Notes: a model not told the origin generated them from the letters alone. A stretch of 64,000 nt of DNA from Lysobacter enzymogenes (GCF_017355525.1 NZ_CP067395.1:1116001-1180000), one strand, 5' to 3'; counted from the stretch's first letter, positions 28,848 to 40,215 are shown. Program-made: numbers and translations.

Positions 28848-29966
28848 ATGAACGCCCTGCCCTGGCTCCACCCCGAACGCGCCCACGCGCTGCTGCGCGG
28901 CCTGTCCGAACGCATCCTCATCATCGACGGGGCGATGGGCACGATGATCCAGCAGCACTCGCTGAGCGAGGAGGACTACCGCGGCGAACGCTTCGCCGAA
29001 GGCTACGACCGGCTGTATTCGCCGCCGGTGCGCGAGCACGACGGCGAACACGTGCACGGCGAAGGCTGCGGCTGCGCGCGCGACCAGCGCGGCAACAACG
29101 ACCTGCTTACTTTGACCCGCCCCGACATCATCGCCGGCATCCACCGCGAGTACCTGCAGGCCGGCGCCGACCTGGTCGAGACCAACACCTTCAACTCGAC
29201 CACGATCTCGCTGGAGGACTACGGGCTGGAGCATCTGGCGCGCGAACTCAACTTCGAAGGCGCCAGGCTCGCGCGCGGCGTCTGCGACGAGATCGAGGCG
29301 CTCGACCCGGCGCGCCCGCGCTTCGTCATCGGCGTGCTCGGCCCGACCAGCCGCACCGCCTCGCTGAGCCCGGACGTGAACCGCCCCGGCTACCGCGCGA
29401 TCAGCTTCGACCAACTGCGCGAGGCCTACCGCGAGGCCGCCGACGGCCTGATCGACGGCGGCGCCGACGTGCTGATGGTGGAAACCATCTTCGACACCCT
29501 CAACGCCAAAGCCGCGCTGTTCGCGATCGAGGAAGCCTTCGACGCGCGCGGCGCGCGGCTGCCGGTAATGATCTCCGGCACGATCACCGACGCCTCCGGC
29601 CGCACCCTCTCGGGCCAGACCGCCGAGGCGTTCTGGTACTCGGTGCGGCACGTGCAGCCGACCGCGGTCGGGCTGAACTGCGCGCTCGGCGCCAAGGACC
29701 TGCGCGTGCACGTCGACGTGCTTTCGCAGATCGCCGACGCCCACGTCAGCACCCACCCCAACGCCGGCCTGCCGAACGCCTTCGGCGGCTACGACGAAAC
29801 CCCCGAGGACATGGCCGCGGTGCTCGGCGAATTCGCCCAGGCCGGGCTGTTGAATCTGGTCGGCGGCTGCTGCGGCACCACGCCGGCGCATATCGCCGCG
29901 ATCGCCGCGGTGGTCGCAGGGGTGCCGCCGCGGCAGCCGTTGCAGTTGGTCGACGCGGCGGCGTGA
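28848..29966 (+). CDS. metH: Methionine synthase, homocysteine-binding N-terminal part
   Basis: 372 residues. It carries the homocysteine/zinc domain of cobalamin-dependent methionine synthase: [13 protein letters not shown] at the start, [20 protein letters not shown], and the three zinc cysteines C278 (VGLNCALG), C341 and C342 ([11 protein letters not shown]). It ends where the pterin domain should start, so the enzyme is split; the rest is encoded at 30111. Residues 51-79 are an insertion absent from the E. coli enzyme, rich in His and Cys (H64, H68, H70, C74, C76). The three zinc cysteines are each shifted by about 31 positions relative to E. coli. A two-gene MetH is known in Xanthomonads. 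Confidence 0.92.
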   Translation: MNALPWLHPERAHALLRGLSERILIIDGAMGTMIQQHSLSEEDYRGERFAEGYDRLYSPPVREHDGEHVHGEGCGCARDQRGNNDLLTLTRPDIIAGIHREYLQAGADLVETNTFNSTTISLEDYGLEHLARELNFEGARLARGVCDEIEALDPARPRFVIGVLGPTSRTASLSPDVNRPGYRAISFDQLREAYREAADGLIDGGADVLMVETIFDTLNAKAALFAIEEAFDARGARLPVMISGTITDASGRTLSGQTAEAFWYSVRHVQPTAVGLNCALGAKDLRVHVDVLSQIADAHVSTHPNAGLPNAFGGYDETPEDMAAVLGEFAQAGLLNLVGGCCGTTPAHIAAIAAVVAGVPPRQPLQLVDAAA

Positions 29967-30002
29967 GGCTCGCTCTCGCCCGTCGCCGCGCTCCCTACCT
30001 AC

Positions 30003-30088
30003 CGTCATTCCCGCGAAGGCGGGAATCCAGAGACTTCAGAGTCCTGTCGCGATAAAGCCCTGGATCCCCGCCTCCGCGGGGATGACGA
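30003..30088. repeat. Repeat B between the two metH genes
   Basis: An 86-bp element with near-inverted ends (CGTCATTCCCGCGAAGGCGG... and ...CGCGGGGATGACG, 3 mismatches over 28 bases). It fills most of the 144 bases between the two halves of metH. Related repeats occur at 49181-49553. Confidence 0.8.
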
Positions 30089-30110
30089 GCCAAAAAAACC
30101 GATACCGCCG

Positions 30111-32876
<2,766 letters not shown>

Positions 32877-32919
32877 ACCGCGCCGGCCGGCGCCGGCGCC
32901 GCACCAGGGACCATCACGG

Positions 32920-33642
32920 ATGAGCGACATCCTCCTGCCCGAAGACCTCGACGAGAGCGAGTCCAACGACCCGCTCGGCAATCGCGCCTTCATCGAAAAG
33001 CACGCCGCGCCCGGCCGCATCGGCCTGTGCGGCGGGCGCGACTTCATCAACAAGCTGATCCGCAAGGCGCAGTCGCCGCTGACCGAGGACGGCCACCGCA
33101 GCCTGTGGTCGCACGCCTTCGTCTTCAGCGAACGGCGCGTCGACGGCCAGTGGTGGGTCATCGAGTCCGACCTGGACCTGCGCTACCGGCAGATCCGCCT
33201 GGGCGTGCAGGAAAACCGGGTGGCGCGCTACTACGACGCCGAAGCGTTTCCGAACATCGCCATCCTCGACTTCGGCTTGAGCCCGGAGCAGGTGCTGCAA
33301 GTGCAGAAGGCCGGGCTGGACCTGCTGGCCGGGTTGTCGAGCTATTCGCTCAGCGAACTGCTCGGCACGATGATGGCCATGCACAGCCGCCGCCTGCGCA
33401 AGCGCGGCAACCTGCTGGCCAAAGACGGCGCGCTGTTCTGCTCGGCGCTGGTGCAGCACTGCTACCTCGCCGCCGGCATCGAGTTCCTGCCCGGCGTGCC
33501 CGGCAAGAACATCGCGCCGCACGACATCGACGAATCGCCGCTGCCGCATGCGACGCATCGCATCCTGCGCGACCTGGGCGTGTCGACGGTGCGCGAGTTG
33601 GGGCATTCGCTGCGCGAGCGGCTGGCTTCGTCGCTGGATTGA
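32920..33642 (+). CDS. YiiX/YebB-like (permuted NlpC/P60-type) cysteine hydrolase
   Basis: 240 residues. The order of catalytic residues is permuted: His65 (SLWSHAFVFS), acidic E82 (WVIESDLD) and Cys174 (ALFCSALVQHCY), as in the YiiX/YebB-like group of the NlpC/P60 superfamily. No signal peptide is visible. The natural substrate of these proteins is generally unknown (lipid amides or peptides have been suggested). The end of the gene overlaps the first unit of a 16-bp tandem repeat that supplies its stop codon. The next gene is a predicted secreted effector, but no link is proven. Confidence 0.75.
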   Translation: MSDILLPEDLDESESNDPLGNRAFIEKHAAPGRIGLCGGRDFINKLIRKAQSPLTEDGHRSLWSHAFVFSERRVDGQWWVIESDLDLRYRQIRLGVQENRVARYYDAEAFPNIAILDFGLSPEQVLQVQKAGLDLLAGLSSYSLSELLGTMMAMHSRRLRKRGNLLAKDGALFCSALVQHCYLAAGIEFLPGVPGKNIAPHDIDESPLPHATHRILRDLGVSTVRELGHSLRERLASSLD

Positions 33643-33726
33643 ACTTTCGTCGGATTCAACCATCGTTGGATTGAGCCGTCGCTGGATTCGGCTATCGTCG
33701 GATTCGGCCATCGCCGGATCGAGCCC
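33631..33726. repeat. Six imperfect 16-bp tandem repeats spanning a stop codon
   Basis: Units TCGCTGGATTGAACTT, TCGTCGGATTCAACCA, TCGTTGGATTGAGCCG, TCGCTGGATTCGGCTA, TCGTCGGATTCGGCCA and TCGCCGGATCGAGCCC run end to end. The first contains the TGA of the YiiX-like gene. Confidence 0.85.
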
Positions 33727-33957
33727 GGACCCGCGCCGGCGCGAACGGCGCGGCCGTCGCGCGGCGTTGCGGATAAACCGCGACGCGTCACGCATCCGCG
33801 ACGATGCTGCTGCGCGGGATACGGCTGCAGCCTAAAGTAGCGGTTCGACGCAACCGCCGGCCGCGAACGCAGCCGCGCAGCGATACCGCCGGCCGGCGCG
33901 CGCACAGCTGCCCGCCGCTGGTGCGTCCCCTGCTCCCCCCTTGCGACAGGAGTCCGC
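33727..33957. other. Gene-free gap before the effector gene
   Basis: Between the tandem repeat and the RBS of the effector no gene could be supported on either strand. In particular no lipoprotein-type immunity gene was found. Confidence 0.6.
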
Positions 33958-35424
33958 ATGCCTTTCCAACTGTTCCGCACCGACAACCGCGATCCCGACA
34001 CCATCGCCCGCGACGGGTTCCAGGCGCGCGCGCCGATGAGCGCGGACGCCGCCCGCCAGTTCGTCGAGCGCAGCGTGGTCGATGCCAATACGCCGCTGAA
34101 CCTGCCGGTCGCGGCGCAGCGCGGGGTCATGGCGGACTATTTCGCCAGAAATCAGAGCCTGGTCGGCCTGGGTTCGCTGTATCAGGAGATCCGCCGCGAA
34201 ACCAGCCAGTCGACCCTGCACGTGTCGACCTCGCCCAGCGACGGCACCGGCGGCATCCGCAGTCGCCATCTGTACGAAATCGAGGTGCCGGCGCAGCGTC
34301 TGTATGCGTGGCAGGAAGGCCGGCTCGGGCGCATCAGCGCGACGCCGACCGAAGTGTCGAGCCTGGCCGAGGCGCATCCCATCAACAACAGCCTGGGCCT
34401 GCCTCCGACCCGGCCGGTGTTGCTGACCGACGCGCCGACCCTGCGCGACTCCACGATGTTCGCCATCTCCAGCCCCAGCGGCGAAGGCGAGGTCGCCTTC
34501 CTGACCGGCATTCCGCGCGAATGGACCCAGCGCAGCCGCGCGCTGGCCGAAGGCGGCGGCTGGCAGCCGATGCCGGCGCCGGCGCAGGGCCTGGGCGCGT
34601 CGACCGTCGCCACGCCGGTCGCGACGCCGGCGGCGCCGGTCGCGTCGAGTTCTTCGGTTTCCTCGCCTGCCGTGCCGACGCCATCGACCACGCCGGTAAC
34701 GACTGCGCCGGTCGCGTCGACCTCATCGCTCTCCTCGCCCGCCGTTTCGCTGTCCGCATCGAACCCGGGTTCGAGCAGCGCCTCGCCGGCCATGCCGTGG
34801 ACGGCTTCGGCCTCCTCGACCCAGGACCACGCCGAAGGCCGCCGCCCGCCGCCGGTGCCGGCGCGGCCGCTGTCGATGCTGACCCATCCGTACCAGGAAG
34901 CCGGCCATTCCAGGCACGAGGCGTACGAGCAGGCGCGCGACGGCTTGCAGCGATTGCAGCCGCAGCGTCCGGCCGGCGAGCGCTCGCTCGCCGCCGCGGC
35001 CCTGGCCGATGCCGCCCACAACGCGACGCCGCCGCTGCCGCGCATCGATCACGTCGCCGAAGGCCCCAACGGCCGGCTGTTCGCGGTCCACGGCGAATTG
35101 GGCAACTCGGCCGCCCGTTACGCGCATGCCGATCCGGCGCAGGTCAAGGCGCAGGCGCAGGTGGTTTCCGATTACGCGGCGGGCCGTCTCGCCGCGAGCC
35201 ACACCGCGTCTGCGAGCCAGCGCGCGCCGGCTGCGGCGACGCCCGGGCAACAGCCGCAGGCGCCGAATGTGGCGCAGGCGCCGCAACAACAGCAACAAGA
35301 GCAGCCCGCTCAGCAGGAAGGCAATCGGGTGCGCGCGCTGGCGGCGATGTTCGAAGCGTCCGCTGCGGATCAGAACCAGAACCAGGGCGGCCAGAACTCA
35401 GGCGGCGGCCCGCGCCATCGCTGA
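33958..35424 (+). CDS. Predicted ADP-ribosyltransferase effector of the Xanthomonadales T4SS (XVIPCD protein)
   Basis: 488 residues, AGGAG 6-7 bases before ATG. Residues 1-195 carry the pertussis-type ADP-ribosyltransferase triad: Arg7 in LFRTDNRDP with GFQARAP following, STS at 90-92 (HVSTSPSD), and ExE at 176-178 (SGEGEVAFLTGIP). Residues ~200-300 are an Ala/Ser/Thr/Pro linker. Residues ~310-411 match the XVIPCD secretion domain (HPYQEAGHSRHEAYEQ, then RIDHVAEGPNGRLFAVHGEL), and a Gln-rich tail runs to the end. XVIPCD proteins are delivered by the Xanthomonadales type IV secretion system to rival cells. Domain assignments are from motif reading; secretion and target are inferred. Confidence 0.85.
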   Translation: MPFQLFRTDNRDPDTIARDGFQARAPMSADAARQFVERSVVDANTPLNLPVAAQRGVMADYFARNQSLVGLGSLYQEIRRETSQSTLHVSTSPSDGTGGIRSRHLYEIEVPAQRLYAWQEGRLGRISATPTEVSSLAEAHPINNSLGLPPTRPVLLTDAPTLRDSTMFAISSPSGEGEVAFLTGIPREWTQRSRALAEGGGWQPMPAPAQGLGASTVATPVATPAAPVASSSSVSSPAVPTPSTTPVTTAPVASTSSLSSPAVSLSASNPGSSSASPAMPWTASASSTQDHAEGRRPPPVPARPLSMLTHPYQEAGHSRHEAYEQARDGLQRLQPQRPAGERSLAAAALADAAHNATPPLPRIDHVAEGPNGRLFAVHGELGNSAARYAHADPAQVKAQAQVVSDYAAGRLAASHTASASQRAPAAATPGQQPQAPNVAQAPQQQQQEQPAQQEGNRVRALAAMFEASAADQNQNQGGQNSGGGPRHR

Positions 35425-35512
35425 TCGGTTTCGCGCCGTCCCGGCGGCGCGATGGCGGCCTGCGCGCATCGCCGCTGCGGCCGCAGCGGCATGAAAAGCC
35501 TGCGAGACCGAC

Positions 35513-35547
35513 AAAGAAAAACCGCCGCGGCCGGAGCCGCGGCGGTT
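35513..35547 (-). terminator. Rho-independent terminator of the beta-helix gene
   Basis: On the minus strand a perfect 12-base stem (AACCGCCGCGGC / GCCGCGGCGGTT) with a 4-base loop at 35520-35547 is followed by TTTTCTTT. The stop of the gene is at 35576. Confidence 0.88.
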
Positions 35548-35575
35548 CGGGTCGGTCTTCGCGCCCTTGTGCCGA

Positions 35576-36385
35576 TCAGTCGTTGACGATCTGCTCGACG
35601 TTGTCGCGCTTCACCGAGCACTCGTCGAACCCCGACGGCGAGGTGTTGATGAACACGTTCTCGACGCAGGTCGCGTCCAGCGCGCCGACCAGGCCGCGCC
35701 CGGAGAGGCCGCGGCGCAGCATCGCGGTGTTGTGGACCAGATGCGCACGCGGCGAATACTCCATCCGCACCGCCGCCGAGCCGCCTTCGTTGAGGTCCAG
35801 CAACTGATTGCCGGTCAGCCGCGCGTCCGGCGCGCGGTCGAGCCAGATCGCGCTCCAGCCGCGGAAGCCGGCGACCACGTTGTTGATCAGCACCGGCTTG
35901 GCCGCATGCTGGATCTCGATCGCCGCGTTGGCGCCGTTGCCCGGGCCGTAATAGAAGATGCGGTTGCCGATCAGGCGCGCGTTTTCGTCCTGCGGCCGGT
36001 CGCTGCCCTGCACGGCGATGCCGATGCCGCCGGCGTCGACGGTGTTGTTGATGACCTGGGCATTGCCGCGCTCGCTGACCAGGATGCCGTAGCTCCAGCC
36101 ATACAAACGGCAGTTGCGCACGGTGGCCTTGTCGCCGCGGCGCAGGTGCACGCCGATGCCGTCGTTGCCGTCGCCGGGCGTCCAGGTCAGGCGGTGGCCG
36201 GCGCAGTCGAGCTCGACGTTGTCGGCGAGGATCGCGACCGGCGCGGTGCGGTCGGCGGCGAGGCAGTACTTGCCGGGCTGGTCGATGAAGCGCCGGTCCG
36301 GGTCCAGCACGGTGTCGCAGGCCAGCGCCGAACCGGCGCCGGCGAGGCAGGCCAAGGCCAGGCCCGCATGGATGAAGTTGCGCAT
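35576..36385 (-). CDS. Secreted right-handed parallel beta-helix protein
   Basis: 269 residues with a signal peptide (about 1-22, LAGAGSALA). The mature protein shows repeated short strand-turn units with N ladders (RNCRLYGWSYGILVS, VINNTVDAGGIGIAVQ, LIGNRIFYYGPGN, VLINNVVAGF, LTGNQLLDLNEG), typical of parallel beta-helix (NosD/PbH1) repeats, which occur in carbohydrate-active and adhesin-like proteins. No catalytic residues can be named. It ends at a strong terminator and stands alone. Confidence 0.75.
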   Translation of the reverse strand: MRNFIHAGLALACLAGAGSALACDTVLDPDRRFIDQPGKYCLAADRTAPVAILADNVELDCAGHRLTWTPGDGNDGIGVHLRRGDKATVRNCRLYGWSYGILVSERGNAQVINNTVDAGGIGIAVQGSDRPQDENARLIGNRIFYYGPGNGANAAIEIQHAAKPVLINNVVAGFRGWSAIWLDRAPDARLTGNQLLDLNEGGSAAVRMEYSPRAHLVHNTAMLRRGLSGRGLVGALDATCVENVFINTSPSGFDECSVKRDNVEQIVND

Positions 36386-36553
36386 GAAGTCCCTCTCTGA
36401 TGATGGCGTCCGTGGATGATGCGCGGCGGCGCCGCATGGGGCGTCGCCGGCACAACGAGTATGCGCAAGCCATCATGGCGGCGCTATCGCCGCTGGCAAA
36501 ACCGCCGTTTTAATCTGTGCGTCGCGAGCTCTGCGACGACACGCGCATAGCGC

Positions 36554-37102
36554 TCAGCCGGCGCCGCGTTCGCCGATCCACTGCCGCGCCTGTTCGAGGA
36601 TTTCCTCGCTCAGGGCCGCATCGTCGCTGAGCCGCGCCAAGGTCAAGGCGCCGACCATCGCCGACCAGCGCCCGATCGCTTCGCGCCGGCGCGCGAGCGC
36701 GTCGGCGCCGGGCGCGCTGTCGCTCATGCGCCGCAATTGCTCGCGCAGGCCGGCGGTCATGGTCGCGCGCGCCTGCGGCGACTGGCGCAGCGTCTCCGCG
36801 CCGAGCCCCGCGACCGGGCAACCGCCGGCCGCGTCGGCGCAGTGCCGCGACGACAGGTAGTCGGCGAGGAAAGCCTCGGGTTCGGCGCGGACTTCGGCCG
36901 TGGCCAGCACGTGCGCCAGGGTCTGCGCGATCAGGTCGTCTTTGGACTGGAAATGGCCGTAGAACGCGCCGTGGGTCAGCCCGGCGGCCTTCATCACCTC
37001 GGCCACGCTGACCGCGTCGAAGCCGCGCGCGCGGAACAGCCGGCCGGCCTCGTCGAGGATGCGGCGGCGGTTTTCGCCGACCTGCTCGCGGCTGACTTTC
37101 AT
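36554..37102 (-). CDS. TetR-family repressor
   Basis: 182 residues. The N-terminal HTH (RRRILDEAGRLFRARGFDAVSVAEVMKAAGLTHGAFYGHFQSK has the family motif GAFYGHF) is followed by a divergent ligand domain. ATG 37102 is where homology begins. The gene is divergent from an SDR gene, with a clear operator-like dyad in the gap, the common TetR/SDR arrangement. The ligand is unknown. Confidence 0.92.
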   Translation of the reverse strand: MKVSREQVGENRRRILDEAGRLFRARGFDAVSVAEVMKAAGLTHGAFYGHFQSKDDLIAQTLAHVLATAEVRAEPEAFLADYLSSRHCADAAGGCPVAGLGAETLRQSPQARATMTAGLREQLRRMSDSAPGADALARRREAIGRWSAMVGALTLARLSDDAALSEEILEQARQWIGERGAG

Positions 37103-37147
37103 CGCGGGAACCTCGCTTCGGGTGGCTTGACAGCTTACATGACGATC

Positions 37148-37181
37148 ATCATGATAACTCAAACATGATATTCATCATGAA
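37148..37181. promoter_or_regulatory. TetR-type operator between tetR and SDR genes
   Basis: Overlapping dyads: ATCATGAT at 37148-37155, CATGAT...ATCATG at 37164-37179 (4-base centre), and TTCATCATGAA at 37171-37181. They cover the possible SDR promoter and two in-frame ATG codons, so SDR translation probably starts further in, at 37219. Confidence 0.6.
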
Positions 37182-37218
37182 TAAACCCGATTCCTCCCCC
37201 GACCCCACCGAGCCCGCC

Positions 37219-38007
37219 ATGTCCACTCTCCCCACCGTCCTCATCACCGGCGCCTCCACCGGCATCGGCGCCGTCTACGCCGACCGCTACGCCCGCCGCG
37301 GCCACGACCTGATCCTGGTCGCGCGCGACCTGGGCCGCCTGCAAGCCCTCGCCGCCCGCCTGCGCGCCGACTACGGCGTGCGCGCCGAACCGCTGCAGGC
37401 CGACCTCGCCGACCCGGCCCAGCTGGCCCGGATCGAAAGCCTGCTGCGCGACGACGCCCGCATCGGCGTGCTGGTCAACAACGCCGGCGCGACCCTGGCT
37501 GGCGGCTTCCTCGAACAGACGCCGGAGCAGACCGCGCAGCTGATCGCGCTGAACGTCACCGCCCCGACCCGCCTGGCCGCGGCGATCGCCCCGCGCCTGG
37601 CCGCGGCCGGCACCGGCGCGATCGTCAACCTCGCCTCGGTGGTCGGGCTGGCGCCCGAGTTCGGCATGAGCGTCTACGGCGCGACCAAGGCCTTCGTCCA
37701 GTACCTGAGCCAGTCGCTGCAAGGCGAAATCGGCGGCCAGGGCGTGTACGTGCAGGCGGTGCTGCCGGCGGCGACGCGGACCGAAATCTGGGAACGCTCC
37801 GGGCGCGACGTCGAGCAGATCCCCGGAGTCATGGAAGTCGACGCCTTGGTCGACGCCGCGCTGGCCGGCTACGACCGCCGCGAGCCGGTGACGATCCCGC
37901 CGCTGCACGACGAAACCCTGTGGCAGGCCGCCGACGCGGCGCGCAAGGCGATGCTGCCGCATTACAGCCAGTCGCAGCCGGCGCCGCGTTATCTCAACGG
38001 CGGTTGA
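37219..38007 (+). CDS. Short-chain dehydrogenase/reductase (SDR)
   Basis: 262 residues. The cofactor site is TVLITGASTGIGAVYADRYA (TGxxxGIG), NNAG appears in VLVNNAGATLAG, and the active site is SVYGATKAF (YxxxK). It oxidises or reduces a hydroxyl or carbonyl substrate with NAD(P)(H). ATG 37219 is preferred over in-frame ATGs at 37165 and 37177 because those lie inside the operator; the residues between are not conserved. It is probably repressed by the divergent TetR protein. Confidence 0.85.
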   Translation: MSTLPTVLITGASTGIGAVYADRYARRGHDLILVARDLGRLQALAARLRADYGVRAEPLQADLADPAQLARIESLLRDDARIGVLVNNAGATLAGGFLEQTPEQTAQLIALNVTAPTRLAAAIAPRLAAAGTGAIVNLASVVGLAPEFGMSVYGATKAFVQYLSQSLQGEIGGQGVYVQAVLPAATRTEIWERSGRDVEQIPGVMEVDALVDAALAGYDRREPVTIPPLHDETLWQAADAARKAMLPHYSQSQPAPRYLNGG

Positions 38008-38143
38008 GGCTTCGAACCGCTCTCCTGTGCCGGCCGAAGCGCCGCTCCTACAGGGAGTCCATGCACCCGCGAGGCGGCTGCTGACACCAAACAGTACGCA
38101 ATGGTATGTTTCGCCCACCGCCGCCCCGCGTGCCCGCGCCGCC

Positions 38144-38998
38144 ATGCAAGACCTCTTGCTGTTCTCCCACGCCAACGGCTTCCCCGCCCCGGTCTACCGG
38201 GTGATGCTGGAGGCCTTGTCGGCGCGCTACCGGGTCGTCCGGCCCGAACGCATCGGCCACGATCCGCGCTACCCGGTGACCCTGGACTGGCCGCACCTGA
38301 TCGACGAATTGGTCCAGCGCGTGCAGGCCGCAGCCGGCGACGCGCGGCGGATCTTCCTGGTCGGCCACTCGCTCGGCGGCTATCTGAGCCTGCTCGCCTC
38401 GCACCGCCTCGCCGGCACCGCGCTGGCCTCGCGCCTGGGCGGCGTAGTGATGCTGGATTCGCCGCTGATCGCCGGCTGGCGCGCGCGCCTGGTGCAGCTG
38501 GGCCGGCGCACCGGCCTGGACAATCTGGTCATGCCGACCCGCGCCACCCTGCAGCGCCGCCGCCACTGGCCCGACCGCGCCGCAGTGCGCGCGCATTTCC
38601 TGGCCAAGCCCGCGTTCGCGCGCTGGGACGCGCGCGTGCTCGACGATTACGTCGAATACGGCACCCGCGCGGCCGACGACGGCGCGCGCGAACTGTCGTT
38701 CGAACGCGAAATCGAATACCGCATCTACCGCAGCCTGCCGACCACCTCGCTGAGCGGCCTGACCGCGCAGTTGCGCACGCCGGTCGGCTTCCTCGCCGGC
38801 ACCCGCTCGCGCGAGTTGCGCAATGCCGGCAGCGCGGCGACCCGGCGCCTGGTCGGCGAGCGCTGGAGCTGGGTCGAGGGCAGCCATCTGTTTCCGATGG
38901 AGCGTCCGCTGGAGACCGCGCAGGCGATCGAGGCGATGCTGGAGCGGATGGCGCCGGCGGCGGCCGACGCGGTAGCGTTGCGCCCCACCGGCACTTGA
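38144..38998 (+). CDS. Alpha/beta hydrolase
   Basis: 284 residues. The core starts LLLFSHANGFPAPVYR (HxNG oxyanion region), has the nucleophile FLVGHSLGGYLSLLA, and ends with the catalytic histidine region WVEGSHLFPMERP. This is the pattern of cytosolic alpha/beta hydrolases of unknown substrate. ATG 38144 is chosen as the start of the fold; upstream in-frame sequence includes a fragment of a family-A REP near 38034-38053. Confidence 0.85.
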   Translation: MQDLLLFSHANGFPAPVYRVMLEALSARYRVVRPERIGHDPRYPVTLDWPHLIDELVQRVQAAAGDARRIFLVGHSLGGYLSLLASHRLAGTALASRLGGVVMLDSPLIAGWRARLVQLGRRTGLDNLVMPTRATLQRRRHWPDRAAVRAHFLAKPAFARWDARVLDDYVEYGTRAADDGARELSFEREIEYRIYRSLPTTSLSGLTAQLRTPVGFLAGTRSRELRNAGSAATRRLVGERWSWVEGSHLFPMERPLETAQAIEAMLERMAPAAADAVALRPTGT

Positions 38999-39005
38999 TG
39001 GGCCC

Positions 39006-39104
39006 CCTGTAGGAGCGGCGCGAGCCGCGACCGCGAATCCTCAGCTACGCCGCAACCATCGTCGTAGTTGAATTGGCGCGGTCGCGGCTTGCGCCGCTCC
39101 TACA
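39006..39104. repeat. REP pair (inverted), family A
   Basis: Plus copy 39006-39036 and inverted copy 39076-39104, between the convergent hydrolase and DUF2058 genes. The inverted copy has CTTGCG for CTCGCG. Confidence 0.85.
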
Positions 39105-39125
39105 CGGAGCTACCGATCCGAAAAC

Positions 39126-39159
39126 GCGAACGGCCGCGATTCGCATCGCGGCCGTTCGC
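39126..39159 (-). terminator. Strong hairpin downstream of the DUF2058-slyX-ugd block
   Basis: A perfect 15-base stem (GCGAACGGCCGCGAT / ATCGCGGCCGTTCGC) with a TCGC loop, followed on the minus strand by a short T-run (TTTT). It lies 36 bases after the DUF2058 stop and also faces the convergent plus-strand gene. Confidence 0.8.
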
Positions 39160-39194
39160 GCAAATCCGTCAGGCGCGCAGCGCCCGCGGTCGTC

Positions 39195-39941
39195 TCACCA
39201 AACCAGATCGTCCGGCACCTGGTACATCGGATCCGCATACGGATCCTCGTGCGCCGGCGCGTTCGGATCGACCTTCAGCGCCACCGCCGGGGCGAAGATC
39301 TCCTCGGCCTGGGCCAGCATCGCCGCGGTCACCAGCAGGTAGCGGCCTTCCTGTTGCAGCACGCCGAGTTCGCCGGCGTTGAGTTGCTTGAGCTGCTCGG
39401 CGGTCACGTACACGCGCTTGATCTTGCCGCCGTACGGGAAATGCCGGGCGATGTCGGCGTCGGCCACGTTCAGGGCCTGGTCCTTGAGCAGTTCGGTCAG
39501 TTTGGCCCGCGCTTCGCGGCGCAGGCGCGCTTCTTCCTGCTTGGCCTGTTCCGCGGCGATGCGCTCGTCCTTCTCGCGCTGGGCGCGGATCGCATAGGCC
39601 TTGGCCAGATCGATGTCCTCGCGCGAGGCCGGACGCCCGCGCTGCTCGCCGGGTTTGCCGCCGCCGGGACGGCCGTGGCCGCGCTGCTCGCCCGGCTTGC
39701 CGCCGCCGGGGCGGCCCTGGCCGGGCCGTGCGGCGGGCGCGGCGCCCGGACGTTGCCCGCCCGCCCGCGCATCGCCGTCGGCGCGCGCCTGCGGCTTGCC
39801 GCCCGCAGGGTGTCCGCCCGCAGGCTTGCCGCCGCCGGGCTTGCCGCCGCGGCGGTCGTCGCCCTTGCGTTCGGGGCGTTCGGGCTTGGGCGCGGGCTTG
39901 AAGCCCAGGCCCAGCAATTGGTCGCGCAAGCTATCGCTCAT
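39195..39941 (-). CDS. DUF2058 (YaiL-like) protein
   Basis: 248 residues. The N-terminus SLRDQLLGLGFK and the C-terminal ~120 residues (DIDLAKAYAIRAQREKDERIAAE, FPYGGKIKRVYVTAEQLKQLNAGEL) match DUF2058, a family of nucleoprotein/polysome-associated proteins of unknown role. Between them is a Gly/Lys/Pro/Arg-rich segment (about 25-105) with a duplicated GRPGGGKPGEQRGH unit encoded by two 42-bp repeats. It is the last gene of a minus-strand block with slyX and ugd. Confidence 0.85.
   Translation of the reverse strand: MSDSLRDQLLGLGFKPAPKPERPERKGDDRRGGKPGGGKPAGGHPAGGKPQARADGDARAGGQRPGAAPAARPGQGRPGGGKPGEQRGHGRPGGGKPGEQRGRPASREDIDLAKAYAIRAQREKDERIAAEQAKQEEARLRREARAKLTELLKDQALNVADADIARHFPYGGKIKRVYVTAEQLKQLNAGELGVLQQEGRYLLVTAAMLAQAEEIFAPAVALKVDPNAPAHEDPYADPMYQVPDDLVW
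39640..39723. repeat. 42-bp tandem duplication inside the DUF2058 gene
   Basis: Two in-frame copies of a 42-bp unit (39640-39681 and 39682-39723), differing at a few bases, encode the 14-residue GRPGGGKPGEQRGH twice. The length is a multiple of three, so copy-number change would keep the frame. Confidence 0.8.
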
Positions 39942-39951
39942 TGCAGTTTCG

Positions 39952-40215
39952 TCAGTAGTGCGGCGGCGGCGGTTCGTTGGCCGAATCGCCGGTCAGGGGG
40001 CTCGCGGCCAGGGCCGCGCGCAGGTGCTTGATTTCTTCCAGCGCGCGGAACAGCAGCAGGCTGTTGCGCGCTTCTTCGCTGCGCGCGGCGGCGAGCGCGT
40101 CGCTGAGTTCGGTCAGCGCGTGCTCCTGGAACGCCACGCGGCTTTCCAGGTCGATCAGGCGCTGCTGCATCTGGCTCAGGTCGGAATCGGAACTCACGGG
40201 CGGCGGCTCACGCAT
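39952..40215 (-). CDS. slyX: SlyX family protein
   Basis: 87 residues. A short coiled-coil protein ([35 protein letters not shown]) ending in the characteristic PPPPHY of SlyX. The role of SlyX is not known. The start overlaps the end of ugd by 8 bases and the stop is 10 bases from DUF2058, suggesting one transcript for the three genes. Confidence 0.93.
   Translation of the reverse strand: MREPPPVSSDSDLSQMQQRLIDLESRVAFQEHALTELSDALAAARSEEARNSLLLFRALEEIKHLRAALAASPLTGDSANEPPPPHY

Noticed and set aside
33643..33957. Immunity gene for the ADP-ribosyltransferase effector
   Set aside because: No frame with a signal peptide or lipobox was found upstream, and the 151 bases downstream are too short before the terminator.
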